DNA of 64,000 nt from Roseateles_B flavus. GTDB taxonomy: Bacteria; Pseudomonadota; Gammaproteobacteria; Burkholderiales; Burkholderiaceae_C. Both the position numbers and the translations under genes were made by a program. The notes beneath the pieces were generated by a model. The model did no database searches, had not been told where the DNA came from, and was given only the letters and a program-made list of their open reading frames with translations. Positions 50,171-58,909 of this stretch are shown here, in pieces (the stretch's first letter is position 1; every line of letters starts with the position of its first letter). Location: contig NZ_JBDPZC010000003.1 of assembly GCF_039872765.1 (NCBI RefSeq), forward strand, positions 310,001-374,000, read 5' to 3'.

Positions 50171-50922
50171 AGCCCGGCCTTCATGGCCTCGAATGCGGCC
50201 TCCAGCGAGGCCGCCTCGCCCTTGACCCCCAGTTCCACATGCCGCCCCCAGCGAGGGTGGTCGACGCTGGGCAGGCTGAAGACTTTCACGCCAGGGAAGC
50301 GCGCCTCGATCTCCAGCATCAGCGGCGTGAGCGCCGCTTCCAGCGCGCCGGGCAGGATCAGCGAGCGCTCCAGCACACGCCGGGCGCGGTGCAGCTGCGG
50401 ATAGCGGGTGTCCAGCACCCACTCCATCATCGGGTGGGCCATCACCGGGAAGCCGGGCACGAAATGCACATCGCCCACGAAGAAGCCGGGGATGCGGTTG
50501 TAGGGATTGGGGATGAGGCCGGCGCCCTCCGGGAACTCGCCCATCTGGAAGCGGCGCAGGGTGCCCTCGGATTGCTCGTCCGCCACCGTGCCCTGCTCAT
50601 GCGCCATCTCCTGGATGCGCTGCCAGATGAGGGCGCGTGCCTCGGGGTGCAGGCGCAGCGGCCGGCCCAGGGCGGCGGCGGCGGCCTGGCGGCTGTGGTC
50701 GTCCGGCGTGGCGCCGATGCCGCCACAGCTGAAGACCAGGTCCCCGCTGGCGAAGGCCTCCCGGAAGGCCGCGGTCTGGGCCTCCCGGTCGTCGCCGATG
50801 TAGCGGGCCCAGGCCAGGCCCATGCCGCGAGCGCCGAGCCGCTCGATACAGGCGGCCAGGTGCTTGTCCTGGCGCTTGCCCGACAGGATTTCGTCCCCCA
50901 CGATGATCAGTCCGACCCGCAT
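50128..50922 (-). CDS. Molybdopterin-binding-domain protein (CinA-like N-terminal type)
   Basis: 264-residue protein with the MoCF/CinA-N fold: MRVGLIIVGDEILSGKRQDKH at the start, LVFSCGGIGATPDDHSRQAA (about 60-79), and NPYNRIPGFFVGDVHFVPGFP. It lacks the C-terminal CinA deamidase half. Related proteins are annotated as competence/damage-inducible protein A; the true role is unclear. It begins 13 bases after the EI24-family stop. Its 3' end carries NtrC-type sites. Confidence 0.9.
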   Translation of the reverse strand: MRVGLIIVGDEILSGKRQDKHLAACIERLGARGMGLAWARYIGDDREAQTAAFREAFASGDLVFSCGGIGATPDDHSRQAAAAALGRPLRLHPEARALIWQRIQEMAHEQGTVADEQSEGTLRRFQMGEFPEGAGLIPNPYNRIPGFFVGDVHFVPGFPVMAHPMMEWVLDTRYPQLHRARRVLERSLILPGALEAALTPLMLEIEARFPGVKVFSLPSVDHPRWGRHVELGVKGEAASLEAAFEAMKAGLVQLGASIGTELVR

Positions 50923-50935
50923 GGCAGCCCTCCCC

Positions 50936-51838
50936 TCACTGCGGCGGCAGTTCCGGCACGACCTCCAGCGCCGGCGGCGGCGTCTGGCCCGGCGGCAGGG
51001 GATCCAGCAGATCACCCGGCGCCTCCGCGGCACGCGACTGCCTCAGCTCATGCAGGGCCTGCAGGCAATAGTGGGCGAACCACAGCGAGCTGAAGGCGAA
51101 GACGAGGGTGTAGAGGAAGACCGAGCCCAGGATCAGGAAAGGCGCCAGCGCCAGGCTCAGCACGCCGAAGGCCCAGATCGCCGTGGGCGCGGCGCCCAGG
51201 AAGCCGGTCAGCAGGCCCAGCCCCAGCAACGGCACCTTGTGCTCGGCAAGGATGCGCCGCCGCTCGATGCGCGAGGCATGCTCGGCCAGCACGTCGAAGG
51301 CGAAGACGCGATAGCCCAGCCAGCCCCAGATCAGCGGCGGCAGGAACAGGGCCAGGGGCGGAATCAGCCAGAAGGGCATGCTCAGCAGCAGGGCCAGCAG
51401 GGCCAGCAGCGTGTGCCCGAGGGACCAGGCCACGCTCAGCCAGAAGGGCGCGCCCTGCTTGCGCTCAAGCCCCGGGAAGCGGCGCTGGGCGACCAGCTTG
51501 CTCATGCCAGGCGTCATGAAGACGGCCACCAGCAGCAGGCTGAATACCAGCAGCGCCGGTACGGCCATGGACAGCAGCACCAGCGGCGCGATGGCCGTGC
51601 GCAGGCCCTGCAGGCCGACGTGGTCCAGCCAGGTCAGCACCGTCTCGATCAGGCGCCAGGACTCCAGGCTGGCCCGCACGCTGTCCAGGGCGGGCTCCCA
51701 GAAGAAGTACATGAGCGCCCAGGCCAGCGGTCCGGCGATCAGCAGGGGCAGCAGGGACAGGCCGATGACGCGCGGATGCAGGCAGTAGGCCGCGGCACGC
51801 CAGAAGGCATCGGCCACGCGGGACAGGGTGCTGAGCAT
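50936..51838 (-). CDS. EI24/CysZ-family inner-membrane protein
   Basis: 300-residue membrane protein with about six hydrophobic segments (PRVIGLSLLPLLIAGPLAW; LLSMAVPALLVFSLLLVAVF; LLALLALLLSMPFWLIPPLA). The EI24/CysZ signs are FWLSVAWSLGHTLLALL and PLIWGWLGYRVFAFD. CysZ transports sulfate in E. coli, but many family members are uncharacterised, and no sulfur genes are nearby. The C-terminus is Pro-rich and cytoplasmic. Confidence 0.85.
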   Translation of the reverse strand: MLSTLSRVADAFWRAAAYCLHPRVIGLSLLPLLIAGPLAWALMYFFWEPALDSVRASLESWRLIETVLTWLDHVGLQGLRTAIAPLVLLSMAVPALLVFSLLLVAVFMTPGMSKLVAQRRFPGLERKQGAPFWLSVAWSLGHTLLALLALLLSMPFWLIPPLALFLPPLIWGWLGYRVFAFDVLAEHASRIERRRILAEHKVPLLGLGLLTGFLGAAPTAIWAFGVLSLALAPFLILGSVFLYTLVFAFSSLWFAHYCLQALHELRQSRAAEAPGDLLDPLPPGQTPPPALEVVPELPPQ

Positions 51839-51941
51839 GGATCTCCTAGAAGAGGCAGCGCCCGGCCAGGTGCCGGGTCCGCTGGGGTGCTCAGCATAGC
51901 AAGGCCGCCGGCGCCCTCGCCGTGCCGACCGTCAGGGGTGC

Positions 51942-52925
51942 TCAGCCCTGGCGTCGCGCCGGGCGCAGGGCTGCCGCGAGGCGCTTCAGGCCCAGCCACT
52001 GCTGCGCCCAGAAGCCGCGGCCGTAGTCCCGGCCGCCCTCCTGCTCGAGCTGGTCGCGCACGCCGGTGGGGTCGTAGCGCAGCTCGAAATTGGCGGTGCC
52101 GAACAGCACGTCCCAGACCGGGAAGAGCACGGCGAAGTTGTGGCCGCCCAGCGTGCCCTTGCCGCCCGATTCATGGCCGATGCCGATGGAGTGGTGCAGG
52201 CGGTGGAAGCGCGGGCTCACGAAGACCCGCTCCAGCACCGGCCCGAACCACAGGCGCACATTGGCGTGCTGCAGGTTCTCCAGCAGCTGCGAGAAGGCCA
52301 CCAGGGCCACGAACTGCCCCGGCTCCACGCCGATGAAGCGGGCCAGCAGCACGAAGAAGACATCGCGCAGGATGTCGTCCAGCAGGTGGTTGCGGTTGTC
52401 GCTCCACATGCTCATCGAGCGCTGGCTGTGGTGCAGGGAATGCAGGGCCCACCACCACTCGAACTGGTGCTGGGCGCGGTGCAGCCAGTAATTGAAGAAG
52501 TCGAAGACCAGCAGGTACAGCAGAAAGCTGACCCAGGGCACATCGCTGACGCCCGGCCACAGCGCGTCCAGCTGCCAGGTGGGCAGGCCGGCCAGGCGCA
52601 TCTCGCCCGAGACCATGTCCAGCACCGGATCCAGGCTGAAGAACATGGCCAGGCGGAACAGGCCCAGGCGGTGGATCAGGGTGTAGAGCACGTCGACGCG
52701 AACGGCGCTGCGGTCCTGCTGCGGCTCCACGGGCCGCCAGCGCTCCAGGCCGCGGATCAGCACCAGCATCAGCAGCACCTGGATCAGGCCGACCAGCAGC
52801 CAGCCCGTGCCGTCATAGGCCTCCTCCAGGCGATTGCCCAGGCCCAGGGCAAAGCCCAGGGGCTGGACGACAAGCTCGAACAGCCACTGCTGGGCCTGCG
52901 CGAAGAGATCAGAGAACCAGTCCAT
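51942..52925 (-). CDS. Sterol desaturase / fatty acid hydroxylase family protein
   Basis: 327-residue membrane di-iron enzyme. The His clusters are HRAQH, HSLHHS and HRLHHS with a fourth region near GHESGGKGTLGGH. Several N-terminal and central hydrophobic helices surround them (VGLIQVLLMLVLIRGL; FLLYLLVFDFFNYWLH). It would hydroxylate or desaturate a lipid in the inner membrane. The substrate is unknown, and there is no sterol pathway here. Confidence 0.9.
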   Translation of the reverse strand: MDWFSDLFAQAQQWLFELVVQPLGFALGLGNRLEEAYDGTGWLLVGLIQVLLMLVLIRGLERWRPVEPQQDRSAVRVDVLYTLIHRLGLFRLAMFFSLDPVLDMVSGEMRLAGLPTWQLDALWPGVSDVPWVSFLLYLLVFDFFNYWLHRAQHQFEWWWALHSLHHSQRSMSMWSDNRNHLLDDILRDVFFVLLARFIGVEPGQFVALVAFSQLLENLQHANVRLWFGPVLERVFVSPRFHRLHHSIGIGHESGGKGTLGGHNFAVLFPVWDVLFGTANFELRYDPTGVRDQLEQEGGRDYGRGFWAQQWLGLKRLAAALRPARRQG

Positions 52926-52963
52926 GCCTGTTGATCAGTGCGGGTCGGTGCGGAATCGTGGGG

Positions 52964-53770
52964 TCAGGGCTTGCGCGCGGCCAGCGGACGCTCGGCACTG
53001 CCGCCGCGCATCAGGCCGGCATAGCGCGGATGCTCGCGCAGGGGTGCGAAGCAGTAGCCCTTGTCCTTGAGGCCCTTCATCAGCGGCTCCAGCACGGCCG
53101 GCGCCCAGGCATCCTGGCGGGACCAGATGCCCAGGTGGGCCAGCAGGATGTCGCCCGGCTTGACGTTCTTCAAGGCACGGCTGAGCAGCTGCTCGTTCGG
53201 GTAGCGCTCCGAGGGCAGCTCATCGCCGAGGAAGCCGGCCGGGCTCCAGCCCACGTGGCTGTAGCCACAGGCTTTGGCGGCGGCCAACAGGGCCGGCGAG
53301 GTCTTGCCGGCCGGCGCACGGAAGATGGGATCCAGGCGGCGCCCGGTCATCTCGGTGAAGCGCTGGGCGGTCTTGTTGAGCTCCTCGCAGTACTCGGCCG
53401 CGCTGAGATCGCGGATCCTCGGCGGCTCGACGCCGGCCTGCACCTTCATGCGGAAGCGCCCGTCGGGCAGGTCCTCCATCCAGATGTCGTGCGACCAGGT
53501 GTGGGAGCCGAAATCGTGGCCTTCCGCCGCGCGGGCCCGCCACCAGGGCGCCCATTCCTCGTCCAGCGTGCGACCGTCCGACAGCGTGGGCTCGTTGGCC
53601 AGGAAGAAGGTGGCCTGCGCGTCGTAGCGCTTGAGCAGGTCCGCCACCAGGGGCGCGACGCCCATATGGCCGGTGTCGAAGCTCAGGAAGACCGGCTTCT
53701 CATCGGGTTTGCAGGCGGCCTGGGCCGCCAGGGCGACGGCCAGGGCCGACGCCGCGATCCACTGCTTCAT
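52964..53770 (-). CDS. Polysaccharide deacetylase-like protein (NodB fold), periplasmic
   Basis: 268-residue secreted protein with a signal peptide (about 1-19, ending AAQAAC). Motif 1 reads SFDTGHMG where the usual NodB motif is TFDDG, so the second metal-binding Asp is replaced by Thr. Motif 2 (GSHTWSHD) and motif 3 (RAPAGK) are normal. Related PdaA-like enzymes also depart from DD. It may act on peptidoglycan or another N-acetyl polymer. Its ATG shares one base with the stop of the YncE-like gene (TGATG), so the two are coupled. Confidence 0.88.
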   Translation of the reverse strand: MKQWIAASALAVALAAQAACKPDEKPVFLSFDTGHMGVAPLVADLLKRYDAQATFFLANEPTLSDGRTLDEEWAPWWRARAAEGHDFGSHTWSHDIWMEDLPDGRFRMKVQAGVEPPRIRDLSAAEYCEELNKTAQRFTEMTGRRLDPIFRAPAGKTSPALLAAAKACGYSHVGWSPAGFLGDELPSERYPNEQLLSRALKNVKPGDILLAHLGIWSRQDAWAPAVLEPLMKGLKDKGYCFAPLREHPRYAGLMRGGSAERPLAARKP

Positions 53771-54759
53771 CACTGCCTCGACACATGGTCCAGGGTCCAG
53801 ACCCCGTGCGGCGACTTGCCCACGTTGACCTGCTTGACGACCTTCTTGGTCTGCAGGTCGATCATGGTCAGCTTGCGGGCCCAGCGCGATGTCACGAGCA
53901 GGGTCTTGCCGTCGGGCAGGATCTCCATGTCGTCCGGGCCACCGGGCGCCTTGAAGGTCTCGACCACGGTGAAGCCCTGCAGGTCGATCTTGCTGATGGT
54001 GTTGTTGGCGCGGTTGCTGACCAGCACATGGCGCTTGTCGCCCATGGAGCGGAAGCTGTGGGCGCCCTCGCCCGTCAGCAGGCGCTTGACCAGCTTGGGC
54101 GTGGGGCCGCTGACGTCATAGACCTCGACATGGCTGTCGCCGGTGAGGGCCACCAGCAGGTGCTTGTCGTCCTGGGTCAGGAAGATGTCGGCCGGCATCT
54201 TGCCCACGGGCACCTTCCAGCGCGGCGCCTGGGTGGTGAGGTCGATGGCGGTGATCTCGTCGGAGTCCTGCAGGCTCACGTAGACCACGGTGCTCTTGGT
54301 GTCCACATAGAGGTGGCTGGGCGTCTTGGGCGCCGGGATGCGCTTGACCAGCTGCAGGGGCTCCTTGGCGTTCTGCGGCTGCCAGCGGTACAGGGCGATG
54401 TGGTCCAGGCGGTTGCCCGCGGTGATGAACCACTTCATGTCCGGGGAGAAGCGCAGGTGGTAGGGGTCGGTGATGCCGTGCAGCACGCGCTGCACCTGGG
54501 CGGTGACTGGGTCGATGAAGGTCAGCGAGTCGCCCAGGGCATTGGCGACGATCATGGACTTGTCGTCAGGCGACAAATACAGGTGATGCGGCTCCTTGCC
54601 GGTCGGGATGCGGCGCAGCTGGGTGAAGCTCACCGGGTCAATGACGCTGATGTCGGCGTCCAGGGAGTTGAGGACGAACAGCGGGTGCGGGGCGGCCTGG
54701 GCCGGGGCCGCACCAGCCAGAAGCGCCAGGGCCAGCAGGGGCCGGCAGAAACGGGACAT
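53770..54759 (-). CDS. YncE-like seven-bladed propeller protein, periplasmic
   Basis: 329 residues with a signal peptide (about 1-23, ending PAQAA). Repeats of about 40 residues share the D-Y/I-x-V-I-D pattern (VLNSLDADISVIDPV; VANALGDSLTFIDPV; VSLQDSDEITAIDLT; VSNRANNTISKIDLQ), typical of 40-residue YVTN/NHL-type propellers. It may bind a ligand or protein rather than catalyse. The start follows AAGGAATTCTC. It is coupled to the deacetylase. Confidence 0.88.
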   Translation of the reverse strand: MSRFCRPLLALALLAGAAPAQAAPHPLFVLNSLDADISVIDPVSFTQLRRIPTGKEPHHLYLSPDDKSMIVANALGDSLTFIDPVTAQVQRVLHGITDPYHLRFSPDMKWFITAGNRLDHIALYRWQPQNAKEPLQLVKRIPAPKTPSHLYVDTKSTVVYVSLQDSDEITAIDLTTQAPRWKVPVGKMPADIFLTQDDKHLLVALTGDSHVEVYDVSGPTPKLVKRLLTGEGAHSFRSMGDKRHVLVSNRANNTISKIDLQGFTVVETFKAPGGPDDMEILPDGKTLLVTSRWARKLTMIDLQTKKVVKQVNVGKSPHGVWTLDHVSRQ

Positions 54760-54863
54760 GAGAATTCCTTGAACCGGGGGCGGCAATCGTCACCGCCATC
54801 ACCCTCAAGTGTATTCGCCCGCCTGCACGCCCTGCGGTCCGCGGGCCTGCGCTGGATCAAGCC

Positions 54864-54891
54864 GGAGGCGGCCCTGGCACCGGCCGCCTCC
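54864..54891 (-). terminator. Hairpin after the AIM24-family gene
   Basis: GGAGGCGGCC and GGCCGCCTCC form a perfect 10-base stem with an 8-base loop. It lies 5 bases after the stop codon on the minus strand. There is no T run, so it is a probable rather than certain terminator. Confidence 0.55.
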
Positions 54892-54896
54892 CTTGT

Positions 54897-55709
54897 TCAC
54901 TCGTCGTCGCCGCCCAGGATGGAGCCCAGCACGCCGCCGGCGCCGAAGCCGCCCAGCAGGGAGCCCTCTTCCTTGCGGCCGCCGTTCTGCGGAGCCGCGG
55001 CGAAGATGCGCGAGGCCAGGCGCGAGAAGGGCAGGCTCTGCAGCCAGACCTCGCCGGGGCCGGTCATCTTGGCCAGGAACAGGCCCTCGCCGCCGAACAG
55101 CGCCGTCTTGATCTTGCCCACGTACTGGATCTCGAAATTGACGCTGGGCGTGTAGGCCACCACGCAGCCGGTGTCCACCAGCAGGGTCTGGCCCGGCTGC
55201 AGGGTGCGGCGCACCACGGTGCCGCCGGCATGCACGAAGGCCAGGCCGTCGCCGTCCAGCTTCTGCATGATGAAGCCCTCGCCACCGAAGAAGCCGGTGC
55301 TGAGCTTCTGCTGCACGGCGATACCCAGGGACACGCCGCGTGCCGCGCACAGGAAGGCGTCCTTCTGGCAGATCAGCGTGCCGCCCAGCTGGCGCAGGTC
55401 CATGGGCAGGATCTTGCCCGGGTAGGGCGCCGCGAAGGCCACGCGCTGCTTGCCGCTGCCGTTGTTCGTGTAGACGGTGGTGAACAGGGATTCACCGGTG
55501 ATCAGCCGCTTGCCCGCGCCCAGCAGCTTGCCGAAGAAGCCGCCCTGGTTGGCGCCGCCGTCACCGAAGACGGTGTCCATGGCGATGCCGGCGTCCATGA
55601 ACATCATGCTGCCCGCCTCGCCGATCGCCGCCTCGCCGGGGTCCAGCTCGACCTCGACGAATTGCATTTCCGCGCCCTTGATCTCGTAGTCCACGACATC
55701 CATTGCCAT
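54897..55709 (-). CDS. AIM24/TIGR00266-family protein
   Basis: 270-residue protein of the TIGR00266 (AIM24-like) family. Signs are GSMMFMDAGIAMDTVFGDGG, GGTLICQKDAFLCAARGVSL and FFGGEGFIMQKLDGDGLAFVHAGGT, with repeated Gly-rich beta turns. The last 30 residues are Gly-rich (GGFGAGGVLGSILGGDDE). The role in bacteria is unknown. It is divergent from the IclR gene with an 87-base gap. Confidence 0.9.
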   Translation of the reverse strand: MAMDVVDYEIKGAEMQFVEVELDPGEAAIGEAGSMMFMDAGIAMDTVFGDGGANQGGFFGKLLGAGKRLITGESLFTTVYTNNGSGKQRVAFAAPYPGKILPMDLRQLGGTLICQKDAFLCAARGVSLGIAVQQKLSTGFFGGEGFIMQKLDGDGLAFVHAGGTVVRRTLQPGQTLLVDTGCVVAYTPSVNFEIQYVGKIKTALFGGEGLFLAKMTGPGEVWLQSLPFSRLASRIFAAAPQNGGRKEEGSLLGGFGAGGVLGSILGGDDE

Positions 55710-55783
55710 TGCCAGTCCTCCTCATAAAAACCTTGGCCCGGCGATGTTAACGAATGCAAACCCATTTGCCGCAGACCACTGCC

Positions 55784-55799
55784 TATACTGCGCCGCATG
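55784..55799 (+). promoter_or_regulatory. -10 box TATACT placed for a leaderless IclR-family mRNA
   Basis: TATACT (55784-55789; five of six -10 bases) lies 7 bases before ATG 55797, so transcription should begin at the start codon. No Shine-Dalgarno sequence is present. Confidence 0.5.
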
Positions 55800-56603
55800 G
55801 ACGAGTCGACGACGCAGCCCCGGGGGGAGCCCGTACTGAAGCCGGGGGACAGCTATGTGCAGTCCTTCGCGCGCGGCCTTTCCGTCATCAGGGCTTTCAG
55901 CGCCGAGGCCTCTGCCCAGACGCTCACCGAGGTCGCCCGCCGCTGCGGCCTGACCCGTGCCGGCGCGCGCCGCATCCTGCTGACCCTGGAGACCCTGGGC
56001 TATGTGCGCACCGAGGGCCGGCTCTTCTCCCTGACTCCCAAGATCCTGGACCTGGGCTTCGCCTACCTGTCCTCGCAGCCCCTGTGGCAGTTCGCCGAGC
56101 CGGTGATGCAGGTGCTGGCCAGCGACCTGAAGGAAAGCTGCTCGGCCGCGGTGCTGGAGGGTCAGGACATCGTCTACGTGCTGCGCGTGCCCGCCCGCAA
56201 GATCATGAGCGTGAACCTGGGCGTGGGCAGCCGCCTGCCAGCCTGGTGCACCTCCATGGGCCGCGTGCTGCTGGCCGGCCAGCCCGATGCCCAGCTGGAC
56301 CAGCACCTGGCCCAGGTGAAGTGGCAGCCCTACACCCAGCGCACCGCGATGAACCTCGACGAGGTCCGCACCCGCATCCTGCAGGCCCGCGAACAGGGTT
56401 GGTGCCTGGTCAACCAGGAACTGGAAGACGGCCTCGTGTCCCTGGCCGCCCCCATCGTCGACCGCCAAGGCCAGACCATCGCCGCGCTCAACATCGGCGC
56501 CCAGGTCAACCGCACCCCGCCCGAGGCCCTGCTGGAAAACGCCCTGCCCCGCCTCCTGGATTCGGCACGCAGCATCTCTCGGCTCCTCCAGATCAAGACC
56601 TGA
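55797..56603 (+). CDS. IclR-family transcription regulator (PcaR/PobR type)
   Basis: 268 residues. The winged helix-turn-helix (about 20-80) holds SFARGLSVIRAFSAEASAQT and LTEVARRCGLTRAGARRILL. An IclR effector domain follows (ESCSAAVLEGQDIVYVLRVPARK; GSRLPAWCTSMGRVLLAG; GLVSLAAPIVDRQGQTIAAL). Subfamily members of this length control aromatic-acid catabolism (pcaR, pobR). No such genes are adjacent. The next genes, on the opposite strand, are phaCAB. Its stop codon opens the 27-base terminal repeat of the element that follows. Confidence 0.93.
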   Translation: MDESTTQPRGEPVLKPGDSYVQSFARGLSVIRAFSAEASAQTLTEVARRCGLTRAGARRILLTLETLGYVRTEGRLFSLTPKILDLGFAYLSSQPLWQFAEPVMQVLASDLKESCSAAVLEGQDIVYVLRVPARKIMSVNLGVGSRLPAWCTSMGRVLLAGQPDAQLDQHLAQVKWQPYTQRTAMNLDEVRTRILQAREQGWCLVNQELEDGLVSLAAPIVDRQGQTIAALNIGAQVNRTPPEALLENALPRLLDSARSISRLLQIKT

Positions 56604-56741
56604 CCCCCCCTGCCGGCTTCGCCGGCCCCCCCGAGGGGGGCTGAGGCCGGACACAAACGGCGAGCCGTTTGTGTCCGGCCGAAGGCCAGGCCTCTGGCCT
56701 GGCGCGGCCTGCAAGGCCGGCGAAGCCGGTAGGGGGGGTCA
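56601..56741. repeat. 141-base palindromic element filling the IclR/phaB convergent gap
   Basis: The ends are inverted repeats: 56601-56627 and 56715-56741 pair over 27 bases with one mismatch. Inside are CCCCCC-GA-GGGGGG (56627-56640), a perfect 17-base inverted repeat with a 2-base loop (56645-56680, core GGACACAAACGGC), and GCCAGGCC-TCT-GGCCTGGC (56685-56703). Each outer arm begins at the stop codon of a flanking gene (TGA on either strand). It may be a MITE or REP-like element acting as a bidirectional terminator. Confidence 0.8.
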
Positions 56742-57482
56742 CCCCATATGCAATCCGCCGTTGCAGGAGAAGTCGGCACCGGTGGTGAAGCCGGAGTCCT
56801 CGCCGGCCAGCCAGGCGACGATGGAGCCGATTTCATCGGGCGTGCCCAGGCGCTTCACGGGGATGGTGGCGACGATCTTCTCCAGCACCTCGGGCTTGAT
56901 GGCACGGACCATGTCGGTGCCGATGTAGCCGGGGCTCACGGTGTTGACCGTCACGCCCTTGGCCGCCAGCTCCTGCGCCAGCGCCATGGTGAAGCCGTGC
57001 ATGCCAGCCTTGGCGGCCGAGTAGTTGGTCTGACCGGCCTGACCCTTCTCGCCATTGACCGAGCTGATCTGGATGATGCGGCCCCAGCCCTTCTCCACCA
57101 TGCCCGGCACGACCTGCTTGGTCACGTTGAACATGGAATTGAGGTTGGTGTCGATCACCGCCTTCCAGTCCTCCGGCGTCATCTTCAGGAACATGCGGTC
57201 CCGGGTGATGCCGGCGTTGTTGACGAGCACGTCGATGGGGCCGTGCTCGGCGATGGCATTGCTGAAGGCCGCCACCGTCGATTCCCAGTCGGCCACATTG
57301 CCGACGGAGGCGTAGAAGGTGTAGCCATCGGCCTTCTGCTCGTCGAGCCACTTCTGGAAGTCACGGCTGGGGCCGCAGCCCGCGATGACCTTGTGGCCCG
57401 CGTTGTGCAGCTTGCGGCAGATGGCGGTACCGATGCCGCCCATGCCGCCGGTGACGTATGCAACTTTCTGTGTTTGAGTCAT
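56739..57482 (-). CDS. phaB: Acetoacetyl-CoA reductase
   Basis: 247-residue NADPH-dependent SDR that reduces acetoacetyl-CoA to (R)-3-hydroxybutyryl-CoA for polyhydroxybutyrate. It begins MTQTQKVAYVTGGMGGIGTA; NNAGITRDRMFLKM, the YSAAKAG Tyr-Lys site and SPGYIGTDMVRAI are typical of PhaB. The start follows AAGGAGATTCAC. It lies third in phaC-phaA-phaB, 181 bases after the phaA stop. Confidence 0.98.
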   Translation of the reverse strand: MTQTQKVAYVTGGMGGIGTAICRKLHNAGHKVIAGCGPSRDFQKWLDEQKADGYTFYASVGNVADWESTVAAFSNAIAEHGPIDVLVNNAGITRDRMFLKMTPEDWKAVIDTNLNSMFNVTKQVVPGMVEKGWGRIIQISSVNGEKGQAGQTNYSAAKAGMHGFTMALAQELAAKGVTVNTVSPGYIGTDMVRAIKPEVLEKIVATIPVKRLGTPDEIGSIVAWLAGEDSGFTTGADFSCNGGLHMG

Positions 57483-57663
57483 GTGAATCTCCTTCGCCTC
57501 CATGGCTGTTCAGGGGAGCCCGGTGTCGGCGCCGCGTCCTACGCGCCATCCGGGCTGCTGTTGTCATTCGAAGAAGACGCGCATTGCCGGAACCCCAGGC
57601 TCGCCCAGCCCCCATCAGGGGTCAAGCGGGTTGGCCCTGAGAGCTCCCCGAAATCCCTCCGTG

Positions 57664-58845
57664 TCAGCGCTCCACGCAGAGCGCCACGCCCATGCCGCCG
57701 CCGATGCACAGCGAGGCGATGCCCTTCTTCGCATCGCGACGCTGCATCTCGTGCAGCAGGGTCACGAGGATGCGCGCGCCCGAGGCCCCGATGGGATGGC
57801 CCAGGGCGATCGCACCGCCGTTGACATTCACCTTGGCCAGATCCCAGCCCATCTCCTGATGGACCGCGCAGGCCTGGGCCGCGAAGGCCTCGTTGATCTC
57901 CAGCAGGTCCAGGTCCTGCGGCGTCCAGCCGGCGCGCTGCAGGGCCTTGCGGGCGGCCGGCACCGGGCCCATGCCCATGGTGGCCGGATCCAGGCCCGCG
58001 CTGGCATAGGACGCGATGCGCGCCAGCGGCGTCAGGCCCAGGGCCTTGGCCTTGTCGGCGCTCATCAGCAGCAGGCCGGCGGCACCGTCGTTGAGGCCGG
58101 AGGCATTGCCCGCGGTCACCGAGCCGGCCTTGTCGAAGGCGGGGCGCAGGCCGGCCAGGGCCTCGGCATTGGTCTTGCGGTTGATGAACTCGTCCGTGTC
58201 GAAGACGATGGGGTCGCCCTTCTTCTGCGGCAGACTCACCGGCACGATCTCGTCCTTGAAGCGGCCGGCGTCCTGCGCCGCGGCGGCCTTCTGCTGCGAG
58301 CCCAGCGCCAGGGCGTCCTGGGCCTCGCGGCTGATGGCGTACTGCTTCGCCACGTTCTCCGCCGTGATGCCCATGTGGTACTGGTTGTAGACGTCCCAGA
58401 GGCCGTCCACGATCATGGTGTCCACGAGCTTCCAGTCGCCCATGCGCTGGCCCTCGCGCGAGCCGGGCAGCACGTGGGGCGCCAGGCTCATGTTCTCCTG
58501 GCCGCCGGCAATGATGATCTCGGAGTCCCCGTCGCGGATGGCCTGGGCCGCCAGCATCACCGCCTTCAGGCCGGAACCGCAGACCTTGTTGATGGTCATG
58601 GCCGGCACGGCATGCGGCAGGCCGGCTTTGATCACGGTCTGGCGCGCCGGGTTCTGGCCCGAGCCGGCAGTCAGCACCTGGCCCAGGATGACTTCGCCGA
58701 TCTGTTCGGGTGCGACACCCGAGCGGCGCAGCAGCTCGCGCACCACGGTGGCGCCCAGCTCCGGGGCGGCGGTCCTGGACAGGCTGCCGCCGAACTTGCC
58801 AATGGCGGTACGCGCCGCGGCGACGATGACGATCTCGGTGCTCAT
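57664..58845 (-). CDS. phaA: Acetyl-CoA acetyltransferase (beta-ketothiolase)
   Basis: 393-residue biosynthetic thiolase that joins two acetyl-CoA. The nucleophile Cys is in INKVCGSGLKAVMLAAQ (about 84-100) and the other residues are in GGAIALGHPIGASGARILV and CIGGGMGVALCVER. It starts 64 bases after the phaC stop. Length and end match PhaA of C. necator closely. Confidence 0.98.
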   Translation of the reverse strand: MSTEIVIVAAARTAIGKFGGSLSRTAAPELGATVVRELLRRSGVAPEQIGEVILGQVLTAGSGQNPARQTVIKAGLPHAVPAMTINKVCGSGLKAVMLAAQAIRDGDSEIIIAGGQENMSLAPHVLPGSREGQRMGDWKLVDTMIVDGLWDVYNQYHMGITAENVAKQYAISREAQDALALGSQQKAAAAQDAGRFKDEIVPVSLPQKKGDPIVFDTDEFINRKTNAEALAGLRPAFDKAGSVTAGNASGLNDGAAGLLLMSADKAKALGLTPLARIASYASAGLDPATMGMGPVPAARKALQRAGWTPQDLDLLEINEAFAAQACAVHQEMGWDLAKVNVNGGAIALGHPIGASGARILVTLLHEMQRRDAKKGIASLCIGGGMGVALCVER

Positions 58846-58909
58846 GCGGAAATCTCCGAAAAGGGGAATGAGGCAGGCGGCGCGCCAGGCACCGCCTGCG
58901 ATGCGGGGG

